Under the pieces are notes generated by a model, which was not told the origin of the DNA, ran no database searches, and was given only the letters and a program-made list of their open reading frames with translations. A DNA stretch of 64,000 nt from Oleispira antarctica RB-8 (lineage in GTDB: Bacteria; Pseudomonadota; Gammaproteobacteria; Pseudomonadales; Oceanobacteraceae): NCBI GenBank assembly GCA_000967895.1, contig FO203512.1:3123350-3187349 (forward strand). The letters are read 5' to 3'. Below are positions 33,339 to 44,136 of this stretch, one piece after another (within the stretch, counting starts at the first letter, position 1; every line of letters begins with the position of its first letter). The position numbers and the translations under genes are program-made.

Positions 33339-35401
33339 TGCAAACAATTACTTTGCACTCTTTTAATGGTGGTATTCACCCACAAGAAAACAAGTTTCAG
33401 TCGACTCAAACACCGATTGCACAATTGCCTTTACCGACACAGTTAGTTGTTCCTGTTGGCCAGCACATTGGCGCCCCTGCTGAAGTGATCGTTGCAGTTG
33501 GCGATCGAGTATTAAAAGGTCAATTAATTGCTCAACCGAAGGGCTTTGTAAGCGCGGCAATTCATGCGCCAACGTCTGGAAAAGTTGTGGCGATTGAACA
33601 GCGTGAATTACCTCATAGCTCTGGCCTTGAAGGCATCTGTATTATTATTGATAGCGATGGTGAAGATACATGGCTAGAAGATATTGCGAATGGCTCACAA
33701 GCTATTGCCAATTATTTAGAAGCGGATAACGATGTTTTAGTAAATCGCATTCGTGACTACGGCATCACCGGATTGGGTGGCGCAGGCTTCCCCACTGCGG
33801 TAAAGATGGCGGTTAAAGGCAAGCATATTGAAACGCTCATCATCAATGCCGCCGAGTGCGAACCGTATATCACTGCAGATGACATGCTGATGCGCGAGCG
33901 TGCATTAGAAGCCATGCGCGGTATTCAAATTTTAATGAAGCTAACCGCGGCCAAAAACTGCCTAATAGGCATTGAAGATAATAAGCCTGAAGCAATTAAG
34001 GCGATGAAAGATGCGCTGCACCAAGTTCACGGTGAGCATTATATTGCGGTTGTCACAATTCCGACGAAATACCCTTCCGGTGGTGAAAAGCAGTTAATTG
34101 AAATTCTTACGGGCAAAGAAGTACCCAGTGGCGGCATTCCTGCAGAAATTGGTATTGTCTGCCAGAACGTCGGCACCTGCGAGGCGGTTTATCGCGCAGT
34201 GGCTGAGGGTAAGCCGTTAATTTCTCGCATCACTACCATCACTGGCGAGTCGGTTGAGCAGCCACAAAATGTTGAAGCATTAATCGGTACTCCGGTTAAG
34301 CATTTATTAGCGTTTGCAGGCTTTAAACAAGAGAAAAGTTTATTTCAAAAGTTCTTAGGGTCTTTAAGTTCTAAAGCTGAAAGTTCAGAAAGCAAGCCGC
34401 GCATTATTATGGGCGGCCCTATGATGGGCTTTACGTTAAGCAGTGATGAATTACCGATATTAAAATCCAGCAACTGTATTTTAGCCCCAAGCCAAAAAGA
34501 GTTACCGGCTAACGATATCGCGTCGGCCTGTATTCGTTGTGGTTTATGCACCGAAGCCTGCCCAGCAGAATTATTACCGCAGCAACTTTATTGGTTTAGT
34601 AAATCTGGCGAATTAGAAAAAGCCGAGCAACATAATATTGCTGATTGCATTGAGTGTGGCGCATGTTCTTATGTGTGCCCAAGTCAGATTCCCTTAGTGC
34701 AATATTATCGTTATACCAAAGGCGCAATAAAAGAAGAGCATGCCGCGCAGCAAAAGTCTGATCGTTCAAGAGTGCGTTTTGAAGCTCGCCAAGATCGCTT
34801 AGATCGTGAAACCGCTGAAAAAGAAGCGAAACGCCAAGCACGTACTGCGGCGGCAGAAAAAGCACAAGCTGCGAAAAAGGCCGCTGCTGCTAAAGCCGCT
34901 GAAGAAGATGCGGCTAAAAATACAGGGGCTGATCAATCAAGTGCAGGTCAAACAAACCCAGAAGCCACTAAGCCTGAAGCTGTCGATTTAGAAAAACTGC
35001 AAACTCAACTTGATGCGGCCCAAGCGGGTTTGAAAAAGTCGATGGATAAAGTCGCTGAAATTAAAGCAGGTGCAGCCGATAGTGACACAGAAGCGGACAA
35101 TTTAGAGGTGTTCGAAAAAGCAGTAGCAACGCGCCGCGATAAGGTGAAGCTATTAGCACTGCAACTTGCAGAAGCAAAAAAATCAGCACCGCCGGTGAAA
35201 AAAGAAATTTCTCGCGACGATATTGAAAAGAAATTACGCGCTCAGCAAGATCGTATTGATAAAACCAAGCAACGATTCGAGCTAGCTCAAGAGCAAGGTT
35301 CAGAAACCCTGCCCGCATTACAAAAAGGCTTAGACAAACAGATGCAAAAGTTAAAAGAGCTGGAAGCAGATTTAGCTCAGTTTGATAAGGCAGGTGTATA
35401 A
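33338..35401 (+). CDS. rsxC: Rnf/Rsx complex subunit C
   Basis: 687 residues. NADH/FMN-binding core related to Nqo1 ([17 protein letters not shown] about 143; [12 protein letters not shown] about 168), then two 4Fe-4S motifs ([12 protein letters not shown] and [12 protein letters not shown], about 390-450). The last 230 residues are an Ala/Lys/Glu-rich coiled coil typical of gammaproteobacterial RsxC and variable in length. Peripheral NADH-oxidising or NAD-reducing module of the complex. Confidence 0.95.
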   Translation: MQTITLHSFNGGIHPQENKFQSTQTPIAQLPLPTQLVVPVGQHIGAPAEVIVAVGDRVLKGQLIAQPKGFVSAAIHAPTSGKVVAIEQRELPHSSGLEGICIIIDSDGEDTWLEDIANGSQAIANYLEADNDVLVNRIRDYGITGLGGAGFPTAVKMAVKGKHIETLIINAAECEPYITADDMLMRERALEAMRGIQILMKLTAAKNCLIGIEDNKPEAIKAMKDALHQVHGEHYIAVVTIPTKYPSGGEKQLIEILTGKEVPSGGIPAEIGIVCQNVGTCEAVYRAVAEGKPLISRITTITGESVEQPQNVEALIGTPVKHLLAFAGFKQEKSLFQKFLGSLSSKAESSESKPRIIMGGPMMGFTLSSDELPILKSSNCILAPSQKELPANDIASACIRCGLCTEACPAELLPQQLYWFSKSGELEKAEQHNIADCIECGACSYVCPSQIPLVQYYRYTKGAIKEEHAAQQKSDRSRVRFEARQDRLDRETAEKEAKRQARTAAAEKAQAAKKAAAAKAAEEDAAKNTGADQSSAGQTNPEATKPEAVDLEKLQTQLDAAQAGLKKSMDKVAEIKAGAADSDTEADNLEVFEKAVATRRDKVKLLALQLAEAKKSAPPVKKEISRDDIEKKLRAQQDRIDKTKQRFELAQEQGSETLPALQKGLDKQMQKLKELEADLAQFDKAGV

Positions 35402-35402
35402 A

Positions 35403-36515
35403 ATGGCTTTCGCTAATATTACCTCCCCTCATGCTCACGGCGGCAATACAACCAGCCGAATTATGCTGCTGGTTATTCTGGCGACTGTGCCTGGCATTAT
35501 TGCCTTGACTTACTTTTTTGGCTGGGGCAACTTAATCAATATTGTTTTAGCGAGCATTACTGCGCTGACGTGTGAAGCGATTATTTTAAAAATTCGCAAA
35601 CGCTCAATTAGTTTTTTCTTAAAAGATAACAGTGCGTTATTAACCGCCGTATTATTGGGCATTGCTTTACCGCCTTTTGCTCCTTGGTGGGTGACGGTAG
35701 TTGCAGTGAGTTTTTCAATGGTATTTGCTAAACACTTATACGGCGGCTTAGGGAATAATCCTTTTAATCCGGCTATGGTGGGCTATGCCTTAGTGCTGAT
35801 TTCTTTTCCGGTGCAAATGACGACTAACTGGGCGAGTCCTTTTTTCTTAAGTGCAGAGCAGACCCTTTCTTTTACGGATACATTAAGTGTTATTTTTGCA
35901 GGCACTCCGGGGTTAACTGATGGTTTCTCTGGCGCGACGCCGCTCGATTCGTATAAACATTTAGCCAGTAATGAAACGGCGATAGAAATTCTTCAGGGGC
36001 CTTTGTTTGCCGATGCAACGTCGGGTGGTTCAGCCAGTAACTGGTTTGCGGGTGGCTGGGAATTCGTCAACATTGCTTTCTTAATCGGGGGTTTGGCTTT
36101 ATTAGCATTGCGCATATTTACGTGGCACATTCCGTTTAGCGTACTAGCCGCGCTGGGCACTTGCTCTATGATATTTGGTTGGGATGCCGATTTGTATGTA
36201 CCTTGGTCGCTGCATATTTTTACTGGTGCGACTATGTTGGGGGCTTTTTTTATCGCCACCGATCCGGTTACGGCGTCGACCACGCCGCTGGGTAAAATTA
36301 TTTACGGTGCGGGCATTGGTATTTTAATTTTTGTTATTCGTACCTGGGGTGCTTATCCTGATGCGGTTGCGTTTGCAGTATTATTGATGAACTTTGCCGC
36401 TCCGCTGATCGATACTTATACCCAGCCAAGAACGTATGGCCACAAGAAAGCTAATCGTGGTATGCCTGCAAAACCTGATGCTTCTGCTGCTGACACTTCA
36501 AGTAAGGAGAGCTAA
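35403..36515 (+). CDS. rsxD: Rnf/Rsx complex subunit D
   Basis: 370-residue membrane subunit with about ten helices. The [12 protein letters not shown] motif (about 180) holds the Thr that carries covalent FMN in RnfD/NqrB proteins. Start at ATG 35403, one base after the rsxC stop, with AAGGCAGG upstream; the frame also opens 21 bases earlier. Confidence 0.95.
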   Translation: MAFANITSPHAHGGNTTSRIMLLVILATVPGIIALTYFFGWGNLINIVLASITALTCEAIILKIRKRSISFFLKDNSALLTAVLLGIALPPFAPWWVTVVAVSFSMVFAKHLYGGLGNNPFNPAMVGYALVLISFPVQMTTNWASPFFLSAEQTLSFTDTLSVIFAGTPGLTDGFSGATPLDSYKHLASNETAIEILQGPLFADATSGGSASNWFAGGWEFVNIAFLIGGLALLALRIFTWHIPFSVLAALGTCSMIFGWDADLYVPWSLHIFTGATMLGAFFIATDPVTASTTPLGKIIYGAGIGILIFVIRTWGAYPDAVAFAVLLMNFAAPLIDTYTQPRTYGHKKANRGMPAKPDASAADTSSKES

Positions 36516-36517
36516 TA

Positions 36518-37273
36518 ATGAATAAGTCTCTTAAAAAAGATATCTGGTTATCCATTCGTAAAAATGCCATTGGCCTTGGCTTGTTTGCCATTGTCACGGC
36601 GGGCTCTATTGGTATTGCACAAGTCACCACCAAAGAAAGCATCGACAAAAATATTAAGATAGCTCAAGCCAAAGCGTTGCACGAGATTGTGCCTCAAAGT
36701 GAATACGATAATGATTTATTAAACGATGCAATTCCGCTAGCGTACGACGGTGTGCACAGTGAGTTTAATGTTCGCTTATTGGGGCCTATCGCCGACGATG
36801 CAGTGGCTTATGTCGCGCGCAAGAATGGCAAAGCCCATACGATTATTTTACCGGTAACGGCTCCCGACGGTTATACCGCTAATATCGATATGATTGTGGG
36901 TATTAAATTAGATGGCAGTTTAGCGGGTGTACGTGTCGTTAATCATAAAGAGACTCCAGGATTAGGTGATAAGATTGAAGCCAAGAAACATCCTTGGATT
37001 CTGCAATTTCTGGGGCTTTCTTTGCTGAACCCAAAAGAAGATTCTTGGGCGGTGAAAAAAGACGGCGGCGAATTCGACCAGTTTACCGGAGCCACTATTA
37101 CTCCCAGAGCGGTTGTGCGCGCTGTTCGTTTAGCACTGACTTTTTTCCAAAAGCACGGCAAAGAATTAGCGGCCGAGAAAGACTACTTACCTGAATCCGC
37201 TTCTTCCATAGAGCAACCTCAAGCAGAGCAGTCCAATAATATGCAGCAAGAGGGCATTGAACATGGCGAATAA
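36518..37273 (+). CDS. rsxG: Rnf/Rsx complex subunit G
   Basis: 251 residues: one N-terminal membrane helix and a periplasmic FMN-binding domain with [14 protein letters not shown] (about 188), where the second Thr carries covalent FMN. Passes electrons between the B/C side and D/E. The tail is Gln/Glu-rich and variable. It overlaps rsxE by 11 bases. Confidence 0.95.
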   Translation: MNKSLKKDIWLSIRKNAIGLGLFAIVTAGSIGIAQVTTKESIDKNIKIAQAKALHEIVPQSEYDNDLLNDAIPLAYDGVHSEFNVRLLGPIADDAVAYVARKNGKAHTIILPVTAPDGYTANIDMIVGIKLDGSLAGVRVVNHKETPGLGDKIEAKKHPWILQFLGLSLLNPKEDSWAVKKDGGEFDQFTGATITPRAVVRAVRLALTFFQKHGKELAAEKDYLPESASSIEQPQAEQSNNMQQEGIEHGE

Positions 37274-37976
37274 ATCCTTACCAGAGATCGCTTTAGACGG
37301 CCTCTGGAAAAATAACCCTGCCCTTGTTCAACTGCTGGGCCTTTGCCCACTGCTTGCTGTGACAGGTACGGTGGTGAACGCAATCGGTTTAGGCTTGGCG
37401 ACTATTTTAGTCTTAGTCGGCTCTAATATTGCCGTCTCTCTTATCCGTAATCATGTTCCTGATGCCGTACGCCTGCCCGCGTTCGTTATGATTATTGCTT
37501 CGTTCGTGACCGTGACTGAATTGGTTATGCAGGCATTAACGTATGAGCTGTATCAGATTCTAGGCATTTTCATTCCACTCATCGTAACCAATTGCGCTAT
37601 TTTGGGCCGAGCAGATGCTTTTGCCAGTAAAAATGGTGTCATCCCTTCTGCGGTTGATGGCTTAACTATGGGTCTTGGTTTTACAGTGGTATTAATTTTA
37701 TTAGGTGTGATTCGTGAAGTCATTGGTCAGGGAACGTTGTTCACCAATATGGATTTAATCTTTGGTGAAATGGCGGTGAACTGGCAAATTGTTATTTTTA
37801 ATGATTATCCTGATTTCTTATTCGCAATTCTGCCGCCGGGTGCGTTTGTGGCGATGGGCTTGATTATTGCGGTTAAAAATCTGGTGGACACTTATCTCGA
37901 AGAGAAAGCGGCCGCAAATAAAGAAGCCGTTGAAGTGGGCTCTAAGCGAGCTCGTGTGACGGGCAAGATTAGCTAG
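37263..37976 (+). CDS. rsxE: Rnf/Rsx complex subunit E
   Basis: 237-residue membrane protein with six helices, paralogous to RsxA ([19 protein letters not shown] start). ATG 37263 is chosen with AGAGGG upstream; an in-frame TTG lies 6 bases earlier. Closes the operon. The nth gene that often follows rsxE is not present here. Confidence 0.95.
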   Translation: MANKSLPEIALDGLWKNNPALVQLLGLCPLLAVTGTVVNAIGLGLATILVLVGSNIAVSLIRNHVPDAVRLPAFVMIIASFVTVTELVMQALTYELYQILGIFIPLIVTNCAILGRADAFASKNGVIPSAVDGLTMGLGFTVVLILLGVIREVIGQGTLFTNMDLIFGEMAVNWQIVIFNDYPDFLFAILPPGAFVAMGLIIAVKNLVDTYLEEKAAANKEAVEVGSKRARVTGKIS

Positions 37977-38080
37977 TGCTTAACTCGTACTTACCTTTGC
38001 TCACCAAGCCACACATTATGTAACTGGTATATTTATCAAAATCTTCGATACTGAATATTCAAGGGGTGAAAATTCAGTAT

Positions 38081-39364
38081 ATGCAGGCAACTTTATCTTT
38101 TTTATCGACCTTCTATCAACTAGGTCATTCTTTTTGGAGCGCAAGTCGCCCTTGGCTCATTGCCGTCTGCTTATTAGTCACGGCTGTATTATTACTACCC
38201 GCCACTGGGCAATTAGAAAATAGCCATCAAGTACTCTTAAAATATCTACCCTACGGCTTATCTATTATAGTTATTTTATTAGGTCAGCAGTTTGTACAAG
38301 GCCGAATTGCAATGGCAGCGGTTAATCTTTTAATCGGCTACAGCATTATTCAACTTCACTTACAGGCTCCGCTAAACCAAGATAATACCCGCGCGTATTT
38401 TACGCTATTGAGTTTTTATTGGCCGCTAAATTTCTTTATTATTTATTGGCTACCGGAACGCAAGTTAATATCTCCTCTAGGCTGCTTGCTTGCGGCGGTG
38501 ATCAGTCTTCAAATAGCGAGCACTTACATATTCGTTCATTATGTCCCTGATTACGCACAAACTTTAAATCAATATTTAGCACTGTATCCCTTTGGCCAAG
38601 ACCCTGAAGACTTCATGGGAAACTGGCACCTCCCGCTAGCATCTACTCTTACTTTACTGATTATTAGCCTTGTTTTGCTAACTCATACCTTAATTAAGCG
38701 TGACCGTAGTCACTGCGTCTTATTCGCCAGCATGATTGCTTGTACATTAATCTGTGCTTCGTTTGATTCCAATAGTATATCCAGCTTGTTCAGCAGCCTG
38801 ATCGCCTGTGCATTGTTAGTAACGCTTTTATTCAACAGTCATGACCTCGCATTTCTTGATGAATTAACGGGCCTACCGGGGCGTCGCGCATTAATGAACG
38901 AGTTAAAACATTGCGGTAAGCATTACTGCATTGTGATGGCGGACATCGATTTCTTTAAAAAATTCAATGACACACATGGCCATGATACCGGTGATGATGT
39001 CTTGCGCGTTGTGGCTCAAGAGTTAGCAAAAGTTCGAGGCGGCGGCACAGCCTTTCGCTATGGTGGCGAAGAGTTCACCCTATTATTTAAGCGTAAACAC
39101 GCAGAAGAAGCTGAGCCTTTTATTGAGCGCATTCGACAGGATATTGCTGATTATCCTTTAATCATTAGAGATCAGGAAAATCGCCCTAAAATAAAAAATA
39201 AGAGAAGCCTTAAGTCCAAAGCGTCCACGACCCAAGTACAAGTCACCGTCAGTTTTGGCATTGCACAACGGCAAGCCGAGCAAAGGCCAGAAGACGTAAT
39301 GAAAAGTGCTGACCAAGCGCTCTATCGAGCAAAAGAACAGGGTCGTAATTGCATCGCTGTGTAA
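38081..39364 (+). CDS. membrane-bound GGDEF diguanylate cyclase
   Basis: About 427 residues. Six to seven N-terminal helices (about 20-260) without a known sensor signature are followed by a GGDEF domain: DELTGLPGRRALMNEL, MADIDFFKKFNDTHGH, and the active-site GGEEF in FRYGGEEFTLLF. It should make cyclic di-GMP. The usual RxxD inhibitory site five residues before is absent. A short insert of Lys/Arg (KIKNKRSLKSK) sits late in the domain. Start uncertain between GTG 38066 and ATG 38081; the latter has GGGGTGA at wider spacing. Confidence 0.88.
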   Translation: MQATLSFLSTFYQLGHSFWSASRPWLIAVCLLVTAVLLLPATGQLENSHQVLLKYLPYGLSIIVILLGQQFVQGRIAMAAVNLLIGYSIIQLHLQAPLNQDNTRAYFTLLSFYWPLNFFIIYWLPERKLISPLGCLLAAVISLQIASTYIFVHYVPDYAQTLNQYLALYPFGQDPEDFMGNWHLPLASTLTLLIISLVLLTHTLIKRDRSHCVLFASMIACTLICASFDSNSISSLFSSLIACALLVTLLFNSHDLAFLDELTGLPGRRALMNELKHCGKHYCIVMADIDFFKKFNDTHGHDTGDDVLRVVAQELAKVRGGGTAFRYGGEEFTLLFKRKHAEEAEPFIERIRQDIADYPLIIRDQENRPKIKNKRSLKSKASTTQVQVTVSFGIAQRQAEQRPEDVMKSADQALYRAKEQGRNCIAV

Positions 39365-39397
39365 GGCTTCGAAGTTATACAGATAATTAGAAGACAC

Positions 39398-39438
39398 AAA
39401 AAAACCGGCTCTCGTATTACTACGAGGCCGGTTTTTTT
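39398..39438. terminator. strong bidirectional terminator
   Basis: AACCGGC-T-CTCGTA, loop TTAC, TACGAG-GCCGGTT with A-run before and T-run after. Serves both the cyclase gene (+) and oadGAB (-), which converge here. Confidence 0.92.
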
Positions 39439-39465
39439 ATTGGCACGATTACTCAGTTCACAAGA

Positions 39466-40638
39466 TTAACTTAAGAAACTGATCATCACACCCGCAGCTA
39501 CTGCAGAACCAATAACACCCGCAACGTTTGGACCCATTGCATGCATTAATAAGAAGTTCTGACCGTTAGCTTCAAGGCCAACTTTATTCGATACACGTGC
39601 TGCCATAGGTACAGCAGAAACACCTGCTGAACCGATCAAAGGATTCACTTTATCTTTAACGATTAAGTTCATGCCTTTAGCCATCAATACACCTGCTGCA
39701 GTACCTACACAGAATGCGCTCAAACCTAGAATCAAGATACTTAGCGTATCGAAGTTTAGGAAAGAGTCAGCACTCATCTTAGAACCAACACCTAGGCCCA
39801 AGAAGATAGTGACGACGTTGATCAAAGCATTCTGTACAGTATCGCTTAAACGATCTACCACACCTGATTCTTTCATCAGGTTACCAAAGCAGAACATGCC
39901 TAATAGTGGCGCCGCTGAAGGTAAACATAATGCTACCAATACCAGTACTACGATTGGAAACATGATCTTTTCAGCTTGGCTCACTTCACGAGCCTGAACC
40001 ATAACGATCTTACGTTCAGCTTCACTGGTAAACAATTTCATAATTGGCGGCTGGATCATCGGAACCAAAGCCATGTATGAATAAGCCGCTACCGCAATAG
40101 CACCTAATAGTTCAGGGGCTAGCTTAGAAGCAATAAAGATAGACGTTGGGCCATCAGCACCACCGATAATACCAATCGCCGCTGCTTGCTGAATCGTGAA
40201 ATCCATCAAACCTGCGTCGGTTGCTAACACCGCGCCCGCTACCGTACCAAAGATACCGAACTGAGCCGCTGCACCTAATAATAAGGTTTTAGGGTTTGCT
40301 AATAACGGACCAAAATCCGTCATTGCGCCTACACCCATAAAGATAATCAAAGGGAATAAACCCGTTTCAATACCCGCATGGTAAATGTAGTACAGCAAAC
40401 CTGCTGGGCTATCTAAATGACCGTCTTCTGCATAAACAGCCGCCGCATAAAAATCAGCGCCTGGAATGTTTACAAAGATAGTACCGATTGCGATTGGCAA
40501 TAAAAGCAAAGGCTCAAATTGAAACTTCGGGTGTATTGCTAAAAATAGCAATAAACAACCGATGGATATCATCGCAAATTGGCCGATCGTTAACTGGTAA
40601 AAACCAGTATCCTGCCAAAGATTAATTAAGCTTTCCAT
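39466..40638 (-). CDS. oadB: oxaloacetate decarboxylase beta subunit (Na+ pump)
   Basis: 390-residue membrane protein with about ten helices. The [19 protein letters not shown] segment (about 160) contains the conserved Asp implicated in Na+ passage, and [23 protein letters not shown] lies near the end. It decarboxylates the carboxybiotin on OadA and couples this to Na+ export. Last gene of oadGAB, 11 bases after oadA. Confidence 0.95.
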   Translation of the reverse strand: MESLINLWQDTGFYQLTIGQFAMISIGCLLLFLAIHPKFQFEPLLLLPIAIGTIFVNIPGADFYAAAVYAEDGHLDSPAGLLYYIYHAGIETGLFPLIIFMGVGAMTDFGPLLANPKTLLLGAAAQFGIFGTVAGAVLATDAGLMDFTIQQAAAIGIIGGADGPTSIFIASKLAPELLGAIAVAAYSYMALVPMIQPPIMKLFTSEAERKIVMVQAREVSQAEKIMFPIVVLVLVALCLPSAAPLLGMFCFGNLMKESGVVDRLSDTVQNALINVVTIFLGLGVGSKMSADSFLNFDTLSILILGLSAFCVGTAAGVLMAKGMNLIVKDKVNPLIGSAGVSAVPMAARVSNKVGLEANGQNFLLMHAMGPNVAGVIGSAVAAGVMISFLS

Positions 40639-40649
40639 TCGTCGGTTCC

Positions 40650-42419
40650 TTAAGCGATGGTATACAAAGTATCGCCAACTTTAACAGAAGCGCCTTCACT
40701 AGTAGTTACACTACCAATGGTGCCTGCTTTAGGTGCACGAATCTCAGTTTCCATTTTCATTGCTTCAAGGATGATAACAACATCACCTTCGGCAACTACT
40801 TGGCCAGGCTGAACAAGAACTTTCCAGATATTGCCGGCAAGAGGCGCTTTCTGTGGCTCACCACCACCAACAGGACCAGCAGAAGCTGCTACAGGAGCTG
40901 CACCGCCACCCATGTGTAATGGCGCGCCATTAACTGGAGCTAATTCTGTAACGTCACCGTCGTTGTCAACTTTAACAACGTATTCGTTGCCATCAACAGT
41001 CACAGTGAACGTATCTTCTTCGTCTTTAGGCGCAGGTTCGAATGCGTCAGGGTTTCCACGATTTTCCAAGAACTTTGGAGCAACCTGTGGGAACAATGCA
41101 TACGTCAATGCGTCATCAATCTTGTCTGCAGCAAGCTTAAAGCCTTTTTCAGCAGCAAGTTTGTCAACGTCAGCAATGATTTGATCCATTTCATTTTCGA
41201 TCAAATCCGCTGGGCGACAAGTAATAACTTCAGCGCCATCTAATACACGGGCTTGCAATTCAGCATTCATAGCGGAAGGTGCTGCGCCGTATTCGCCTTT
41301 CAAGATACCTTGGGTTTCTTTCGAGATTGATTTGTAACGTTCGCCCGTCAATACGTTCAATACTGCTTGAGTACCTACGATTTGAGAAGTCGGTGTTACT
41401 AGAGGAATGTAACCTAGATCCTTACGTACACGGGGGATCTCTGCTAAAACTTCATCAAACTTGTCAGAAGCGCCTTGCTCTTTCAACTGGTTTTCCATGT
41501 TAGTCAACATGCCACCAGGAACTTGAGCAACTAGGATACGAGAATCTGTACCGCGCAGTGCGCCTTCAAATTTAGCGTATTTCTTACGGACAACGCGGAA
41601 GTAAGCAGCAATTTCTTCTAACAACAACAAGTCGATATTAGTATCACGACCGGTGCCTTTCAACGCCGCTACAACAGATTCTGTTGCAGTATGACCATAA
41701 GTCATCGACATAGAAGAGATAGCTGTATCCACGCGGTCAACACCGGCTTCAACGGCTTTCAAGATTGTCATATCAGACAAGCCAGAAGTCGCGTGAGCGT
41801 GTAGTTGAATTTCGAGATCAGTTTGCGCTTTCAACTTAGTAATAAGTTCAAATGCATCATACGGAGTTAACACACCCGCCATATCTTTAATGGCGATTGA
41901 GTCTGCACCCATATCTTCAATTTTCTTAGCAAGATCGACCCAAGAATCTAGTGTGTGCACTGGACTCGTAGTATAAGACAATGTGCCTTGCGCGTGCTTA
42001 CCTTGTTTTTTAACGGCTTTTAAAGCTGTTTCAAGGTTACGCGGATCGTTCATCGCATCAAATACGCGGAACACATCAACGCCATTTACGGCAGCGCGTT
42101 CAACGAATTTCTCAACAACATCATCTGCGTAGTGGCGGTAACCCAAAAGGTTTTGTCCACGAAGAAGCATCTGATGCGGAGTCTTAGGCATCGCTTTCTT
42201 GAATTCGCGTATACGATCCCAAGGGTCTTCGCCCAAGAAGCGTATGCAAGAATCAAATGTGGCACCGCCCCAAGATTCAAGTGACCAATAGCCAACCTGA
42301 TCTAGTTTTTCGGCGATAGGAAGCATGTCGTCAATGCGCATGCGTGTAGCCAGTATAGACTGGTGTGCGTCGCGTAATACGACGTCTGTGATACCAAGAG
42401 GTTTCTTAGAATCGGTCAT
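40650..42419 (-). CDS. oadA: oxaloacetate decarboxylase alpha subunit
   Basis: 589 residues. The N-terminal carboxyltransferase TIM barrel ([12 protein letters not shown] with the metal Asp, about 9-20; conserved IAIKDMAG about 175) is followed by a conserved PYC-type domain. An Ala/Pro/Gly-rich linker and a C-terminal biotinyl domain with EAMKMETE (biotin Lys near 554) complete it. Transfers CO2 from oxaloacetate to biotin. The membrane subunits B and G flank it. Confidence 0.95.
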   Translation of the reverse strand: MTDSKKPLGITDVVLRDAHQSILATRMRIDDMLPIAEKLDQVGYWSLESWGGATFDSCIRFLGEDPWDRIREFKKAMPKTPHQMLLRGQNLLGYRHYADDVVEKFVERAAVNGVDVFRVFDAMNDPRNLETALKAVKKQGKHAQGTLSYTTSPVHTLDSWVDLAKKIEDMGADSIAIKDMAGVLTPYDAFELITKLKAQTDLEIQLHAHATSGLSDMTILKAVEAGVDRVDTAISSMSMTYGHTATESVVAALKGTGRDTNIDLLLLEEIAAYFRVVRKKYAKFEGALRGTDSRILVAQVPGGMLTNMENQLKEQGASDKFDEVLAEIPRVRKDLGYIPLVTPTSQIVGTQAVLNVLTGERYKSISKETQGILKGEYGAAPSAMNAELQARVLDGAEVITCRPADLIENEMDQIIADVDKLAAEKGFKLAADKIDDALTYALFPQVAPKFLENRGNPDAFEPAPKDEEDTFTVTVDGNEYVVKVDNDGDVTELAPVNGAPLHMGGGAAPVAASAGPVGGGEPQKAPLAGNIWKVLVQPGQVVAEGDVVIILEAMKMETEIRAPKAGTIGSVTTSEGASVKVGDTLYTIA

Positions 42420-42477
42420 GGATGATGGCCTTTTCTTCCGTTAACGTTGTTGACGTAAGGTGATCCGAATTCGTGCG

Positions 42478-42717
42478 CTACTTTTGGCGCGCACGATGCT
42501 CTTTTACTGCGGCTGCTAAAACTTTTAGCAACTGCGGGTCTGCGCCCTGAGTTGGTGCTGTTACCACTGCTTGCGGTACAACGACTGGCTCGGGGACAAA
42601 CTTATTTACTATTTTGGACATCAGGCTGGTAGCGAAAATCAGCAATACCAAAAAGGTAAATACTGTTCCCATACCAAACGCCATCAGTTCCAAACCACTC
42701 GAAACTAGCTCAGACAT
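42478..42717 (-). CDS. oadG: oxaloacetate decarboxylase gamma subunit
   Basis: 79 residues, one N-terminal membrane helix (about 12-35) and a Pro/Ala-rich hinge with a basic C-terminus (HRARQK). OadG assembles the A and B subunits and can bind Zn2+ through its C-terminus. First gene of oadGAB. Confidence 0.9.
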   Translation of the reverse strand: MSELVSSGLELMAFGMGTVFTFLVLLIFATSLMSKIVNKFVPEPVVVPQAVVTAPTQGADPQLLKVLAAAVKEHRARQK

Positions 42718-43116
42718 GCCGGCTGATCCTCATTTAATAATCTACTTATCTATTTTTTAAGCGCGCAACGCTCGCCTAAAAAGACTAAAAGGCAGCTCAA
42801 TGTACTGAAAAACGTCCTTTTTGACAAGTTTAATGACACTTTTTGGCATATTAACTGCTCATTTCCCTTAGCAAAACGTCTATTTCAATTCCATATTAAA
42901 CCTAAATTAAACCTATATTAAACAAAGGTTTATAAAAGCTGTACAGGGAGCACATAAAATAGGTGCACAGAAAAATAGAAACTGAGGGATAGTAAGCAGA
43001 GTTGACTTTAAAGGTAATAAATAAATAAAAATTAATAAAACAGAATGCGTAAATAAACTGAAAAGGGGTTCAACTTATCTTATATAGTAGGAATGTATTG
43101 TTTGAGGGGGAGAAAA
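42718..43116. other. gene-less spacer between oadG and the tRNA genes
   Basis: 399 bases with no convincing gene. Holds the oadG promoter side and the PhoP-like repeats at 42897-42924, plus the 3' trailer of the tRNA-Arg transcript. No other element is evident. Confidence 0.6.
42897..42924 (-). promoter_or_regulatory. three PhoP-box-like half-sites phased at 11 bp
   Basis: On the minus strand: TGTTTA-N5-GGTTTA-N5-GGTTTA. The half-sites are at 42919-42924, 42908-42913 and 42897-42902, exactly 11 bases apart. (T/G)GTTTA-N5-(T/G)GTTTA is the PhoP operator form in enterobacteria; other OmpR-family regulators also use direct repeats phased at about one helical turn. About 180 bases upstream of oadG. 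Function is inferred. Confidence 0.5.
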
Positions 43117-43193
43117 TGGTGCGCTTGGTAGGAGTCGAACCTACGACCACCTGGTTCGTAGCCAGGTACTCTATCCAGCTGAGCTACAAGCGC
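43117..43193 (-). tRNA. tRNA-Arg(ACG), copy 3 in transcription order
   Basis: 77 bases including encoded CCA. Acceptor GCGCTTG/CAAGCGC, anticodon loop CTACGAA with anticodon ACG (A34 normally edited to inosine), T-arm GGTTCGACTCC. Identical to the two copies upstream. Confidence 0.97.
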
Positions 43194-43253
43194 ACTTCAA
43201 AACTTTTACTTTTTACTTCACGACAGGATTATTTATTACGAAGAATAAATAAA

Positions 43254-43330
43254 TGGTGCGCTTGGTAGGAGTCGAACCTACGACCACCTGGTTCGTAGCC
43301 AGGTACTCTATCCAGCTGAGCTACAAGCGC
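43254..43330 (-). tRNA. tRNA-Arg(ACG), copy 2
   Basis: 77 bases, identical to the flanking copies, CCA encoded. The spacers on both sides are near-identical (about 60 bases), so the unit repeats with a period of about 138 bases. Confidence 0.97.
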
Positions 43331-43391
43331 ACTTCAAAACTTTTACTTTTTACTTTTACGACAGAATTATTTATTACGAAGAATAAATAAA

Positions 43392-43468
43392 TGGTGCGCT
43401 TGGTAGGAGTCGAACCTACGACCACCTGGTTCGTAGCCAGGTACTCTATCCAGCTGAGCTACAAGCGC
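43392..43468 (-). tRNA. tRNA-Arg(ACG), copy 1
   Basis: 77 bases, identical sequence, CCA encoded. First of the three arginine genes, 41 bases downstream of tRNA-Ser. Confidence 0.97.
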
Positions 43469-43509
43469 ACACTGTGTTAACAACCATTTAATGCTTTACA
43501 ACATTAAAG

Positions 43510-43599
43510 TGGCGGAGAGGGAGGGATTCGAACCCTCGATAAGATTTCTCCTATACACCCTTAGCAGGGGCGCGCTTTCAGCCACTCAGCCACCTCTCC
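43510..43599 (-). tRNA. tRNA-Ser(GCT)
   Basis: 90 bases including CCA. Acceptor GGAGAGG/CCTCTCC, anticodon loop CTGCTAA with anticodon GCT, a long variable arm (GTGTATAGGAGAAATCTTATC) typical of serine tRNAs, T-loop GGTTCGAATCC. Reads AGC/AGT codons. Confidence 0.97.
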
Positions 43600-43687
43600 T
43601 CAACACGGCGCAAATAATACCATATTATTTGCTCTTGCATAGTCCTATTTATAAAAAAGTTGGATTTTTTTCATAAATATTAATACG

Positions 43688-43885
43688 TTAGAAGTTTCCG
43701 CTCGGTTCGCCTTCACCATTTTTCTCACGCTGAATGCGCTGATAAATTTCTTCACGGTGTACCGCGACTTCTTTTGGTGCATTAACGCCGATGCGAACTT
43801 GATTACCTTTAACCCCTAAAACGGTTACGGTAACTTCATCACCAATCATTAATGTTTCGCCAACACGGCGAGTCAAAATTAGCAT
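43688..43885 (-). CDS. csrA: carbon storage regulator CsrA
   Basis: 65-residue dimeric RNA-binding protein that blocks or stabilises mRNAs at GGA motifs. Starts [18 protein letters not shown], with the RNA-contacting [11 protein letters not shown] near the end (about 43-53). Sits between lysC and tRNA-Ser as in many gammaproteobacteria. A GGGAGA binding site precedes the start. Confidence 0.97.
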   Translation of the reverse strand: MLILTRRVGETLMIGDEVTVTVLGVKGNQVRIGVNAPKEVAVHREEIYQRIQREKNGEGEPSGNF

Positions 43886-44136
43886 TAGATTCTCCCAATC
43901 TTTCCTTATGTACCTTCATAGTACATTTTATACTTTGCGAACTGCTTTGTTTCTAGGGTGTTTGTCTATCTATATTTTCTATATATCTAGACGAGTATCT
44001 TCCCTACCATTCTATTCAGTATTGCCTACCTTTGACAAAATGAAAGAAAAAGAAGGGAATGATCCAGAACTTTTAGTGCAGTATGGGCACTCCGGCCCAC
44101 ACTGAAGTAATATCAGACTAAAGCCTGACATCACTC

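Noticed and set aside
42897-43116. CRISPR-like repeat array near the tRNA genes
   Set aside because: The repeats are 11-bp phased operator-like sites and, further on, whole tRNA genes with spacers. There are no 24-40 bp repeats with unique spacers and no cas genes.
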